Source: an uncultured Mesorhizobium sp. (GTDB taxonomy: Bacteria > Pseudomonadota > Alphaproteobacteria > Rhizobiales > Rhizobiaceae). From it: a stretch of 64,000 bases of DNA. The stretch spans positions 1 to 64,000 of the forward strand of contig CALFXR010000035.1 in assembly GCA_937958475.1 (NCBI GenBank), read 5' to 3'. The notes under the pieces were generated by a model, which saw only the letters and a program-made list of their open reading frames with translations, did not search any database and had not been told where the DNA came from. This document shows, piece by piece, positions 26,667 to 34,828 of this stretch (position 1 is the first letter of the stretch; the number at the start of each line of letters is the position of its first letter). Position numbers and translations under genes: made by a program.

Positions 26667-27529
26667 TCGCGACGCTCGCCGAACCCTTCGCCTACGGCTA
26701 CATGGTCAACGCCATGTGGGTCTCCGCCCTCGTCGGCGGCGTCTGCGCCTTCCTGTCGGCCTACCTGATGCTGAAGGGCTGGTCGCTGATCGGCGACGCG
26801 CTGTCGCATTCGATCGTGCCGGGGGTGGCCGGCGCCTACATGCTAGGCCTGCCCTTCGCCTTCGGCGCCTTCCTTTCCGGCGGGTTGGCTGCCGCCGCCA
26901 TGCTTTTCCTCAACCAGCGCACCAAGCTGAAGGAAGACGCCATCATCGGCCTCATCTTCACCTCCTTCTTCGGCCTCGGCCTGTTCATGATCTCGCTGTC
27001 GCCGGCGGCGGTGAACATCCAGACCATCGTGCTCGGCAACATCCTCGCCGTGACGCCGGCCGATACGCTGCAGCTCGTGCTGATCGCCGGAATCTCGCTC
27101 GCCGTGCTCCTGGTGAAGTGGCGCGACTTGATGGTCGTCTTCTTCGACGAAAACCATGCGCGCTCGATCGGCATCAACCCGGACCGATTGAAAATTGTCT
27201 TCTTCACCCTGCTCAGCGCCTGCACCGTCGCCGCGCTGCAGACGGTCGGCGCCTTCCTGGTCATCGCCATGGTGATGACGCCCGGCGCCACCGCCTATCT
27301 GCTCACCGACCGCTTCCCGCGCCTCATCGGCATTAGCGTCGCCATCGGCACGTTGACCAGCTTCACCGGGGCCTATGCCAGCTACTTTCTCGACGGCGCC
27401 ACGGGTGGCGTCATCGTCGTCCTGCAGACCATGATCTTCCTCGCCGCCTTTGTCTTCGCGCCGAAGCACGGCATGCTCGCCGCCCGCCGCCGGGCGCGGG
27501 CGGCCCTGCAGGAGGCGTCCGCGTCATGA
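26663..27529 (+). CDS. sitC: Manganese/iron ABC transporter permease
   Basis: The 288-residue ABC-3 family permease has eight or nine hydrophobic segments and typical motifs SLIGDALSHSIVPGVAGAY and GAFLVIAMVMTPGATAYLLT. It starts at a GTG that overlaps the sitB stop and ends overlapping the sitD start. SitC and SitD form the heterodimeric channel in the inner membrane for Mn(II)/Fe(II). Confidence 0.93.
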   Translation: MIATLAEPFAYGYMVNAMWVSALVGGVCAFLSAYLMLKGWSLIGDALSHSIVPGVAGAYMLGLPFAFGAFLSGGLAAAAMLFLNQRTKLKEDAIIGLIFTSFFGLGLFMISLSPAAVNIQTIVLGNILAVTPADTLQLVLIAGISLAVLLVKWRDLMVVFFDENHARSIGINPDRLKIVFFTLLSACTVAALQTVGAFLVIAMVMTPGATAYLLTDRFPRLIGISVAIGTLTSFTGAYASYFLDGATGGVIVVLQTMIFLAAFVFAPKHGMLAARRRARAALQEASAS

Positions 27530-28377
27530 CCGTTATCGAGACGCTCGTCCTGCCGTTCCGCTTCCCTTTCATGCAGCAGGCCTTCGTCATAGCCGTGCTG
27601 GTCGCCGTGCCGATGGCGCTGCTGTCCTGCTTCCTCGTTCTTAAGGGCTGGTCGCTGATGGGCGATGCCGTCAGCCACGCCGTGCTGCCGGGCATCGTGC
27701 TCGCCTACATTGCCGGCCTGCCGCTCGCCGTCGGCGCCTTCGCCGCCGGCATGACCTGCGCGCTCGCCACCGGCTTTCTCAAGGAGAACAGCCGCATCAA
27801 GGAGGACACGGTGATGGGCGTCGTGTTCTCGGGCATGTTCGGCCTCGGCATCGTGCTCTACACCAAGATCCAGACCGACGTGCATCTCGACCACATCTTG
27901 TTCGGCGACATGCTCGGCGTCTCGTGGGCGGACGTCGGCGAAAGCGCCGTCATCGCGGCGATCTCCGCCGGCGCGATCCTGGTGTTCCGCCGCGACCTCC
28001 TGCTGCATGCCTTCGACCCGCAGCATGCGCAGGCCATCGGCCTTCCGGTGCGGCTGCTGCACTACGGGCTGCTCACTGTGCTGTCGTTGACCATCGTCGG
28101 CGCGCTGAAGGCCGTCGGCATCATCCTCGCCATCGCGCTGCTGATCTCGCCCGGCGCCATCGCCTTCCTGCTCGCCGGGCGCTTCCAGCGCATGCTGGCG
28201 CTATCGGTGGCGATCGCGGTGACCGCCGCCTTCCTCGGCGTCTATCTCAGCTTCTTCCTCGATTCCGCGCCGGCGCCGACCATCGTCCTCCTGCTCTCGG
28301 GAATGTTCGCGGCGGCCTTCGTCGTCTCGCGCCGGCGCATCCGCGCCGCCGAGCGGCGGACAGCCCAGCAGGTATGA
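27526..28377 (+). CDS. sitD: Manganese/iron ABC transporter permease
   Basis: This 283-residue ABC-3 permease is paralogous to SitC, with LKGWSLMGDAVSHAVLPGIVLAY and AVGIILAIALLISPGAIAFLL. It is the fourth gene of the sit operon, overlapping sitC by four bases. The C-terminus is basic (SRRRIRAAERR) and cytoplasmic. No terminator-like hairpin with a T-run is visible before the next gene about 146 bases away. Confidence 0.93.
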   Translation: MTVIETLVLPFRFPFMQQAFVIAVLVAVPMALLSCFLVLKGWSLMGDAVSHAVLPGIVLAYIAGLPLAVGAFAAGMTCALATGFLKENSRIKEDTVMGVVFSGMFGLGIVLYTKIQTDVHLDHILFGDMLGVSWADVGESAVIAAISAGAILVFRRDLLLHAFDPQHAQAIGLPVRLLHYGLLTVLSLTIVGALKAVGIILAIALLISPGAIAFLLAGRFQRMLALSVAIAVTAAFLGVYLSFFLDSAPAPTIVLLLSGMFAAAFVVSRRRIRAAERRTAQQV

Positions 28378-28523
28378 GACGGCGGCGCCGGGGCACCGAA
28401 ACCCGCCATGGCTTTTCTCTTTTCGACGCGCTATGCCGCGACCCGGCCGCGGCGGGTCGTAGCCCTGCGGCATGATCCGCCTTCAGGAACGATCGAGATG
28501 CCCGCCAACCGGAACCCTCGCCG

Positions 28524-29744
28524 ATGACGACCCTCGACCAGCGCATCGTCGTCGTCGGCAGCGGCCATGCAGGCGTCGAACTCGCCGCGGCCCTCCGCCA
28601 GCACGGCCACACCGGCCCGGTGACCATCGTCGGCGACGAGCCGGACCTGCCCTACCAGCGGCCGCCGCTGTCCAAGGAGTTCCTGAAATCGAGCGCCGAC
28701 GCCGGCCTGCCGCTGAAGGGCGAAGCCTTCTACGCCGCCAAGGACATCACGCTGCGTCTCGGCCGCCACGCGGCGTCGATCGACCGCGAAAGGCGCGAGC
28801 TGGAGCTCGCCGGCGGCGAGCGCCTGGCCTTCGACCATCTCGTGCTGGCGACCGGCGCCAGGAACCGCATCCCGCCGATCCCCGGCCTCGACCGTGCGCC
28901 GATGCTGGAGCTGCGCACGCTCGCCGACGCCCGCCGCCTGCACGAGCGGCTGGACACGCTCCGCCACGTCGCGGTCGTCGGCGGCGGCTTCATCGGACTG
29001 GAGGTGGCGGCGCTGCTGCGTGCTCGCGGCATCGCGGTCGACCTCGTCGAGGCGACGCCCCGGCTCATGGGCCGCGTGCTTTCGGCGAGGATGTCGGCGC
29101 ATTTCCGCTTCCACCACGAGGCGCTGGGCACGCGGCTGCATTTCGAGACGCTTGTGCGCGGCGTGCACGAGGCGGCGCGCGGCTGTTCAGTCGCGCTGTC
29201 GTCGGGGGAAACGCTGGAGACGGACGCCGTGCTCGTCGCCGCCGGCGTCACGCCCAACACCGAACTCGCCCGGCGCGCCGGCCTCGAGGTCGGCAACGGC
29301 ATCGTCGCCGACGCGCGGCTCGTGACCTCCGACCCCGCGATTTCGGCGATCGGCGACTGCGTCGCCTACCCGAACGTCCATGCCGGCGGCATGGCCCGGC
29401 TGGAATCGGTGCAGAACGCCGTCGACCAGGCGAAGTTCGTCGCCGCGCGGCTCTGCGGCGAGGACGGCACCTATCACGCCACGCCGTGGTTCTGGTCGAA
29501 CCAGGGCAGCCAGCGCCTGCAGATCGCGGGGCTCGGTGACGGTCACGACGACGCCGTCATGCGCGGCGACCCGCTCGGCGAGAAGTTCTCGATCTTCCTC
29601 TACCGCGAAGAGAAGCTGCTGGCGGTGGAGAGCGTCAACGCCGCCGCCGACCACATGGTAGCGCGGCGCCTGATCGGCCAGGGCACGGCCGTGCCGAAGG
29701 CGCTCGCCGCCGATCTTTCCGCCGACCTGAAGGCGCTGCTCTGA
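28524..29744 (+). CDS. FAD-dependent ferredoxin-type reductase (BphA4/rhodocoxin reductase-like)
   Basis: The 406-residue flavoprotein has two dinucleotide folds: VVVGSGHAGVELAAAL for FAD and VAVVGGGFIGLEVAALL for NAD(P)H. PYQRPPLSKEFLK, TGARNRIPPIPG and SAIGDCVAYPN are signatures of the ferredoxin/putidaredoxin reductase family with a Reductase_C domain. It would transfer electrons from NAD(P)H to a small iron-sulfur protein, but no ferredoxin or P450 gene is adjacent. It is followed by the Zn-alcohol dehydrogenase across a gap that holds an FNR-type box. Confidence 0.88.
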   Translation: MTTLDQRIVVVGSGHAGVELAAALRQHGHTGPVTIVGDEPDLPYQRPPLSKEFLKSSADAGLPLKGEAFYAAKDITLRLGRHAASIDRERRELELAGGERLAFDHLVLATGARNRIPPIPGLDRAPMLELRTLADARRLHERLDTLRHVAVVGGGFIGLEVAALLRARGIAVDLVEATPRLMGRVLSARMSAHFRFHHEALGTRLHFETLVRGVHEAARGCSVALSSGETLETDAVLVAAGVTPNTELARRAGLEVGNGIVADARLVTSDPAISAIGDCVAYPNVHAGGMARLESVQNAVDQAKFVAARLCGEDGTYHATPWFWSNQGSQRLQIAGLGDGHDDAVMRGDPLGEKFSIFLYREEKLLAVESVNAAADHMVARRLIGQGTAVPKALAADLSADLKALL

Positions 29745-29775
29745 CGGAGCCGTCCGGCATCCGCCGCGGCCGCCC

Positions 29776-29789
29776 TTGACGACGGTCAA
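29776..29789. promoter_or_regulatory. FNR/FixK-type box upstream of the Zn-alcohol dehydrogenase gene
   Basis: TTGACGACGGTCAA is a 14-base palindrome TTGAC-N4-GTCAA. Its centre is about 57 bases before the alcohol dehydrogenase ATG, allowing a class II FNR promoter (box at -41.5) with a short leader. It is one of nine such boxes in this region. Confidence 0.75.
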
Positions 29790-29839
29790 GGCGCGGCGGC
29801 GCGGCGCGGGCTCTTCTCGCCGGCGAAGGGAGCCCGACG

Positions 29840-30823
29840 ATGAAGGCGATGGTCCTCCGCGACATCGGCAGGCCGCTGGTCCTCGAGGAGCGGCCCGATC
29901 CGCTGCCAGGGCCCGGCGAGATACGACTACGCGTCGAGGCCTGCGCCGTCTGCCGCACCGATCTCCACGTCGTCGACGGCGACCTGCCGCAGCCGCGCCT
30001 GCCGCTGGTCCCGGGCCACGAGATCGTCGGTATCGTCGATGCAGTGGGCGAGGGCGTCGATGCCGCGCGTCTCGGCCGGCGGGTCGGCGTTCCCTGGCTG
30101 GGCCACACCTGCGGCCACTGTTCATACTGCCGGTCGGGCGCGGAAAACCTCTGCGACGAGCCGCTGTTCACCGGCTACACCCGAGACGGCGGCTTCGCCA
30201 CGCATGTCGTTGCCGACAGCGACTACGCCTTCGATCTCGATGCCGACGCCGAACCGGTGGCCAGGGCGCCGCTGCTCTGTGCCGGCCTGATCGGCTGGCG
30301 GGCGCTGGGCAAGGCCGGCGACGGCCGCGCCATCGGCCTCTACGGCTTCGGCGCCGCCGCGCACATCCTCACCCAGATCTGCGCCTGGCAGGGCCGAACG
30401 GTCTACGCCTTCACGCGGCCCGGCGACGAGGCCGCGCAGCGCTTCGCCCTCGATCTCGGCGCCGGCTGGGCGGGACCTTCCGACATGCCGCCGCCCGAGC
30501 CGCTCGACGCTGTGATCATCTTCGCGCCGGTCGGCGATCTCGTGCCGCTGGCGCTGCGCGCGGTGCGCAAGGGCGGCCGCGTCGTGCTCGGCGGCATCCA
30601 CATGAGCGACATCCCGCGCATGCCTTATTCCATCCTGTGGGAAGAACGCTCGCTCGTCTCGGTCGCCAACCTGACCCGCGAGGACGCCCGCGCGTTCTTT
30701 CCTGCGGCCCGCGCCGCCGGCGTGACGACCCACACCACCGTCTACCCGCTGGCGCAGGCGAACGAGGCGCTGAACGACCTCAGGAACGGACGCTTCTCCG
30801 GCGCCGCGGTGCTGGTTCCGTAA
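29840..30823 (+). CDS. Zinc-dependent alcohol dehydrogenase family protein
   Basis: The 327-residue medium-chain dehydrogenase has catalytic zinc ligands in CAVCRTDLHVVDGDL (Cys38 region) and PGHEIVG. Structural-zinc cysteines lie in CGHCSYCRSGAENLCDEP. The nucleotide-binding segment is GLYGFGAAAHILTQI. The short length and LVPGHEIVGIVDAVGEGV fit the AdhA subgroup that interconverts alcohols and aldehydes. An FNR-type palindrome about 57 bases upstream suggests induction when oxygen is low, consistent with a fermentative redox-balancing role. It converges with the 127-residue conserved gene; a 16-base palindrome overlaps its stop codon. Confidence 0.9.
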   Translation: MKAMVLRDIGRPLVLEERPDPLPGPGEIRLRVEACAVCRTDLHVVDGDLPQPRLPLVPGHEIVGIVDAVGEGVDAARLGRRVGVPWLGHTCGHCSYCRSGAENLCDEPLFTGYTRDGGFATHVVADSDYAFDLDADAEPVARAPLLCAGLIGWRALGKAGDGRAIGLYGFGAAAHILTQICAWQGRTVYAFTRPGDEAAQRFALDLGAGWAGPSDMPPPEPLDAVIIFAPVGDLVPLALRAVRKGGRVVLGGIHMSDIPRMPYSILWEERSLVSVANLTREDARAFFPAARAAGVTTHTTVYPLAQANEALNDLRNGRFSGAAVLVP

Positions 30824-30835
30824 GTATATACTTAC
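30820..30835. other. 16-base perfect palindrome at convergent gene ends
   Basis: GTAAGTATATACTTAC is perfectly self-complementary and overlaps the TAA stop of the alcohol dehydrogenase gene. It is followed by AGTTTT. It lies in the 36-base gap between two convergent genes. It could act as a weak bidirectional terminator (six-base stem, ATAT loop) or as a protein-binding site; its AT-richness stands out in this GC-rich DNA. Confidence 0.4.
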
Positions 30836-30859
30836 AGTTTTCGCAGTGGCGAAGGCTTC

Positions 30860-31243
30860 TCAGGGCTTCTCCACCCGCGCCACCTGGTAGGTGTGCATGA
30901 CGCCTTCGCTGGTCACCGACACGTATTCACCTGTCCGGAAGCGCTCCTCGCCGAAACGGAAGCCGACCTCGTTGTCGGCATCGCCGTCGGCGTAGTCGAA
31001 GTACCACTGCCCGCCGGGCTTGCGCCTCAGCAGGCCGATCAGATCCTCGCGGTCCGGATGGAAATGCCGGACCCGGCAGGCAGCCTGGTGCGACTTCCAT
31101 TCCGCGGCGTCGATCCTGCCCTCGAGGTCGAGCGGCAGGAGCAGGTCGTAGCCTTCCTGGCGTTCGCCGCTCGGATGGCCCTTCTCCCGGGCGAGCAGCA
31201 GGCGGACGTGGCGGAACTTCGGCGTGATCGTCGCTGATGTCAT
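30860..31243 (-). CDS. Conserved hypothetical protein in FNR-box cluster
   Basis: This 127-residue soluble protein has no recognisable named domain. It starts with MTSATITPKFRHVRLLLARE and contains many charged residues and the segments WYFDYADGDADNEVGFRFGEERF and GEYVSVTSEGVMHTYQVARVE, suggesting a small beta-rich fold. A good GAGGGAA ribosome-binding site precedes the ATG. An FNR-type box is centred 58 bases upstream of the start, the same distance as for two other genes here, so it is probably made under oxygen limitation. Function unknown. Confidence 0.75.
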   Translation of the reverse strand: MTSATITPKFRHVRLLLAREKGHPSGERQEGYDLLLPLDLEGRIDAAEWKSHQAACRVRHFHPDREDLIGLLRRKPGGQWYFDYADGDADNEVGFRFGEERFRTGEYVSVTSEGVMHTYQVARVEKP

Positions 31244-31294
31244 GGACGTTTCCCTCGTTTTCCTTGCCCATACCGGCGCGGCGGCCGTACGCCC

Positions 31295-31308
31295 TTGATC
31301 CGGGTCAA
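31295..31308. promoter_or_regulatory. FNR/FixK-type box upstream of the 127-residue conserved gene
   Basis: TTGATCCGGGTCAA has the TTGA-N6-TCAA pattern. Its centre is 58 bases before the ATG of the minus-strand conserved gene, matching the spacing at the alcohol dehydrogenase and MacB-like ATPase genes. Confidence 0.75.
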
Positions 31309-31384
31309 TTCCGAGGTTTTCCAGAGACGCAACGCCTCGCCCGACGTCCGCGCGGGGCGCCGGGTCGATCGTGATCGCGGCGGC

Positions 31385-31918
31385 TCAGGCGGGCTTCACC
31401 TCGATCTTCTTTTCTTTCTTCTGCGCCTCCGCGGATTTCGGCAGCTTCACGGTCAGCACGCCCTTGGAGAAGTTTGCCTCGATCTTGCCGGCATCGACGC
31501 CGTCGGGCAGCTGGAAGGACCGCTGGAATGAGCCGTAGCGCCGCTCCGACAAATGATAGTCCTTCTCGTGCTGTTCCTTCTGCTCGGTCTTCTCGCCCTT
31601 GACCGTCAGCATGTCGCCGGCGAGTTTCAGCTCGATGTCCTTCTCGTCCATGCCGGGCAGCTCGCAGGTGATCTCGAACTCGTGGTCCTTCTCGACGAGG
31701 TCGACGGCGGGCGCGATCTGCAGCGCCCCGAGCTTGGGCCATGCCATGTCGGGGCCGGCTACGCGGCCGAAGGCCCGCCAGCCGAGGGGGTGGAAGTCGT
31801 CGAAGAGCCTGTCGATCTCTTGGCGCAGGTTCTCGAAGGGCGACCAGTTGCGCGCAGCCGGAACCGCCTTGCCGCTACTCTTGACGGGTACCTTGTGGGA
31901 AGCATCGGTCATGATCAT
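31385..31918 (-). CDS. Hsp20/alpha-crystallin family small heat-shock protein
   Basis: The 177-residue protein has an alpha-crystallin domain from about residue 68 to 165: VDLVEKDHEFEITCELPGMD, GDMLTVKGEKTEQKEQ, then GSFQRSFQLPDGVDAGKIEA and the closing FSKGVLTVKLPKS. Such proteins are ATP-independent chaperones forming oligomers that hold unfolding proteins. The N-terminal arm is longer than in IbpA. It is divergent from the PRPP-synthase gene across 251 bases containing two FNR-type sites, the perfect one about 170 bases from this start, so control by FNR is possible but less direct. Confidence 0.93.
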   Translation of the reverse strand: MIMTDASHKVPVKSSGKAVPAARNWSPFENLRQEIDRLFDDFHPLGWRAFGRVAGPDMAWPKLGALQIAPAVDLVEKDHEFEITCELPGMDEKDIELKLAGDMLTVKGEKTEQKEQHEKDYHLSERRYGSFQRSFQLPDGVDAGKIEANFSKGVLTVKLPKSAEAQKKEKKIEVKPA

Positions 31919-32081
31919 TTCTCCTGAAGGGTGCGAATGGCCCGCGCGGCATGCCGTCGGGCGGCTTTCTCCAGAGGCAGAATCGGACGGCTGCCGGTCC
32001 GAGGGACAGACCGGTCAATTCTGGCCGGCCCTGCGCTTCTCCGGAGCGATCGCATGAGAGCCGGTCCCCACTGCCGCGACA

Positions 32082-32095
32082 TTGACGCCCGTCAA
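32082..32095. promoter_or_regulatory. FNR/FixK-type box in the hsp20-prs divergent region
   Basis: TTGACGCCCGTCAA is a perfect TTGAC-N4-GTCAA palindrome. Its centre is about 82 bases before the PRPP-synthase ATG and 170 bases before the Hsp20 start on the other strand. Confidence 0.7.
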
Positions 32096-32122
32096 TCCTG
32101 ATCGCGACCTGCTTCGGCGGGG

Positions 32123-32136
32123 TTGACGCGGGTCAT
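32123..32136. promoter_or_regulatory. Imperfect second FNR/FixK-type box upstream of prs-like gene
   Basis: TTGACGCGGGTCAT differs from the palindrome in its last base. It is centred 41 bases downstream of the perfect box and about 41 bases before the PRPP-synthase ATG. Tandem FNR boxes can give graded or repressing control; the role here is uncertain. Confidence 0.4.
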
Positions 32137-32169
32137 GACGGGCCGGGCCGAACCTGATATCAAGTCGCC

Positions 32170-33150
32170 ATGCGTATCTTTGCCCTGAAAGGATCGGAGC
32201 AGATCGGCGACGTGATCGCGCGTTCGATGTGGACCGAGGTGGAGCGCCACGAAGAACGCGATTTCGAGGACGGAGAGCACAAGGCGCGGCCCCTGGTCGG
32301 CGTGCGCGGCGAGGACGTCTACGTCGTCCACATCCTCGCCGGCTCGGACGGGGCGTCGGCGAACGACAGGCTCGTCAAACTCCTGTTCTTCATTGCGGCG
32401 TGCAGGGAGAGCGGTGCGGCGCGCGTCACCGCCATCGTGCCCTACCTCGCCTATGCCCGCAAGGACCGGCAGACCAAACCTCGCGATCCCGTCACCACGC
32501 GCTACGTCGCCCAGCTCTTTGAGGCCGTCGGCACCGATTGCGTCATGGCGCTCGACGTCCACAACGTCGTCGCCTTCCAGAACGCCTTTCGCTGCCGCAC
32601 GGTCCACCTCGACACGCGCCGGCTGTTCGTCCCCTCCATCCGCGCGCTGGCGGAAGGGCTGCCGGTAACGGTGTTCTCTCCCGACGGCGGCGGCGTGAAG
32701 CGCGCTCAGCTGCTCAAGGAGGCCTACGAGGCCGAGACCGGCGAGGCGGCCGGCTTCGGCTTCATGGAGAAGCGCCGCAGCGGCGGCGTGGTCTCGGGCG
32801 ACCTCTTCGCCGGCGATGTCGGGGACAGGGCGGTGTTCATCGTCGACGACATGATCAGCACCGGCGGCACGATGCTGCGCGCGGCAAAAGCCTGCCGGGA
32901 GAATGGCGCCGCGCGCGTCTATGCGCTCGCCGCCCACGGCCTCTTCGGCGAAGGATCGCAGGCGCTGCTCGACGACCCGGCCGTCGATCGCGTGATCGTC
33001 ACCGACACGCTGTCCTCGGCCGCGCGCGCTGCCGCCGAACGCGCGGACGGCCGCGTCGAAATCCTCCCCGTCGGGCCGCTGATCGGCGAGGCGATCCGCC
33101 GCCTGTCCGTGAACGGTTCGATCACCGACCTGCTCGGCCCTCCAGGCTGA
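32170..33150 (+). CDS. prs: Ribose-phosphate pyrophosphokinase (PRPP synthase-like)
   Basis: The 326-residue protein has the two-domain PRPP-synthase fold, with PYLAYARKDRQTKPRDPVT as the ATP/catalytic loop and AVFIVDDMISTGGTMLRAA (Asp226, Asp227) as the PRPP loop. It makes PRPP from ribose 5-phosphate and ATP. It is more divergent than housekeeping Prs and lies in a stress cluster under FNR-type boxes, so it is probably a second, condition-specific enzyme; a phosphoribosyltransferase occurs in the same cluster. Its 3' end overlaps the convergent kinase gene by 29 bases. Confidence 0.88.
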   Translation: MRIFALKGSEQIGDVIARSMWTEVERHEERDFEDGEHKARPLVGVRGEDVYVVHILAGSDGASANDRLVKLLFFIAACRESGAARVTAIVPYLAYARKDRQTKPRDPVTTRYVAQLFEAVGTDCVMALDVHNVVAFQNAFRCRTVHLDTRRLFVPSIRALAEGLPVTVFSPDGGGVKRAQLLKEAYEAETGEAAGFGFMEKRRSGGVVSGDLFAGDVGDRAVFIVDDMISTGGTMLRAAKACRENGAARVYALAAHGLFGEGSQALLDDPAVDRVIVTDTLSSAARAAAERADGRVEILPVGPLIGEAIRRLSVNGSITDLLGPPG

Positions 33151-34138
33151 GCGTCTCGCGTTCCGCCAGCGCGATGTAGGACAGCGCCAGTGGCCGCCAT
33201 TTCTCGGGCTTGCGCACCGGAACGTCGAGGAGGTGGGCGAGGCAGAGCCGCGCCCGCAGCAGCATGCGGAACCCGCCGTAGAGCGCCATCAGCTCCGGCT
33301 CGGGCCGGCCGCCGAGCCGCGTCTCCAGCGTATCAAGCAGGATCGGGCGGATCCACCCGGCGCCGAGCACGTCGCACTCCAGGCCGAGATGGTTGACCTC
33401 GTCATGGGGGTCGACCATGCGCATGGCGCGACTGAACTCGAGGCAGTCGATGATCTGCGGCTGCTGCGACAGGCAGACATGCTCTGGCCGCAGGTCGCCG
33501 TGTCCCTCCACGATACGGCCCTCGGCGATGCGGCGCTCCATGAGCGGCCTGAGCGAGGCGATGCCGCCCTCGACCCGGTCGAGGACCTTCCCCACGCGCT
33601 CGCCAAGCCGGAAATCGCCATGCTCCAGGATCTTCCGCGTCACCTTCTGTTCCGTGACGAAGTGCTCGATCGCCGCACCGCCGTCGGCACGTTGCGGCGG
33701 CAGGCCGGCATAGAAGCCGGCGAGCAGCGCGCCGATCCGCTCGACGTCGCTGGGCTTCACCGCCCGCGCCTCGATCCGGGCGTCGAGCATGTCGTCCTGC
33801 GGCAGGCGCTCCATCTCGACCAGCCAGTCGACGACCGCGCCGTCACCGCCGATGGAGAGGGCGCCGGAAGCGCTTATCCGCAGTGGCACGACGGCCCGGT
33901 AGGTGGCCGGCGCCAGCCGCCGGTTGAGCCTCAGTTCCTCCTCGCAGAAGTGTCGGCGGCGCTCGATCGTGGTGAAGTCGAGGAAGGGGCGCTTGAGCGG
34001 CTTCTTCAGCTTGTAGACGTGCGGCCCGGTGAGGAAGACCCACGACATGTGCGTCTCCTTCACCTCGACACGCTCCGTGCCGCCGGCATAGGTCGCCGGG
34101 TCGCCGAGGAAACGCACTTTTTCGGCAAGTTCGACCAT
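33122..34138 (-). CDS. APH-like phosphotransferase (COG2187 type, single domain)
   Basis: The 338-residue protein resembles the N-terminal half of the larger kinase at 34.8-36.4 kb. Shared features are KETHMSWVFLTGPHVYKLKK near the N-terminus, and the phosphotransferase Brenner motif EGHGDLRPEHVCL followed by QIIDCLEFSRAM. The C-terminal P-loop kinase domain of the larger paralogue is absent. The substrate of this family is not established. It follows the ribosome-hibernation gene on the same strand after 158 bases and overlaps the 3' end of the convergent PRPP-synthase gene. Confidence 0.8.
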   Translation of the reverse strand: MVELAEKVRFLGDPATYAGGTERVEVKETHMSWVFLTGPHVYKLKKPLKRPFLDFTTIERRRHFCEEELRLNRRLAPATYRAVVPLRISASGALSIGGDGAVVDWLVEMERLPQDDMLDARIEARAVKPSDVERIGALLAGFYAGLPPQRADGGAAIEHFVTEQKVTRKILEHGDFRLGERVGKVLDRVEGGIASLRPLMERRIAEGRIVEGHGDLRPEHVCLSQQPQIIDCLEFSRAMRMVDPHDEVNHLGLECDVLGAGWIRPILLDTLETRLGGRPEPELMALYGGFRMLLRARLCLAHLLDVPVRKPEKWRPLALSYIALAERETLSLEGRAGR

Positions 34139-34296
34139 CGGCGGGGATCGGTCCTTCTCCGTTCGGCGAGGAGACAGTCCCGCAGGACGGCAGCCGATTC
34201 AACCGCGTTCCGTGCGAAAAGACGCGCGGTGCCGCAGTACCGCCTCCGCCGAAGGGGCGGGAGCGTGACGGCCCGCACCGCGACGATGCGTCTCCT

Positions 34297-34626
34297 CTAG
34301 TGGCCCGACGTCTCCCGCTTGCGCTCGAGCAGCAGCCGTCCGGCGGCGTCGAATGCCTCATGGACGGCGAGCGCTACGTTTTCGGAGGCCTCCCCGTAGT
34401 CGACGCTGCGCGTGACGTCTATGTCCGGACCGGGGACTTCGACCTTCAGATGGACCTTGAAAGTGCGCCCGCCCGGCTTCTTCCTCTGCGGCGCCTCGAT
34501 CACCACTTCGCAGCCTATGATCCGCGGAAATATCTTCTCCAGTTCGCCGATGCGGCGCCGGACATGGTCTTCGATTGCCGCCGAGGGCTCGATGTTGCGG
34601 AACGCGATCCTGGGTTCGCTCTGCAT
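34297..34626 (-). CDS. HPF/RaiA-family ribosome-associated protein
   Basis: The 109-residue protein has the S30AE/RaiA fold: an opening RIAFRNIEPSAAIEDHVRRR, then KKPGGRTFKVHLKVEVPG, and SENVALAVHEAFDAAGRLL. It is the short form lacking the C-terminal dimerisation domain of long HPF. Such proteins bind the small subunit and keep ribosomes inactive in slow growth. Within an FNR-box cluster it fits a low-oxygen dormancy response. The nearest box lies about 195 bases upstream. Confidence 0.85.
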   Translation of the reverse strand: MQSEPRIAFRNIEPSAAIEDHVRRRIGELEKIFPRIIGCEVVIEAPQRKKPGGRTFKVHLKVEVPGPDIDVTRSVDYGEASENVALAVHEAFDAAGRLLLERKRETSGH

Positions 34627-34814
34627 GTCCTGTCATCCTTCTCAACGCGCCGCGGGCGCAAAGGTCCCGCGACATCACCGGTTCCGGTTTCGTCGCCTTG
34701 TCCGAAAAACCTGCCCCTCGCCCGCAGAACCGCACGTAGCCCGCCCACGGGCCGCGGGCGCATATCGAGGCGACGAAACCGTTCCAGACTACGCGGCCGC
34801 TCGTCCCGACGTCC

Positions 34815-34828
34815 TTGACGCGGCTCAA
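34815..34828. promoter_or_regulatory. FNR/FixK-type box upstream of the HPF-like gene
   Basis: TTGACGCGGCTCAA fits TTGA-N6-TCAA. It overlaps the stop codon of the upstream 513-residue kinase gene and is the only such site before the HPF-like gene, whose start is about 195 bases away. A long leader would be needed. Confidence 0.6.

Noticed and set aside
28378..28523. The gap between sitD and the flavoprotein gene as a possible small gene or terminator.
   Set aside because: No convincing ribosome-binding site with a coding frame and no stem followed by a T-run; nothing is called.
32011..32025. GGTCAA half-site near the Hsp20 start considered as another FNR box.
   Set aside because: The matching TTGA half is absent at the right spacing.
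34139..34296. The gap upstream of the single-domain kinase was checked for its own FNR box.
   Set aside because: No TTGA-N6-TCAA pattern is present; the gene is more likely read through from the HPF-like gene.
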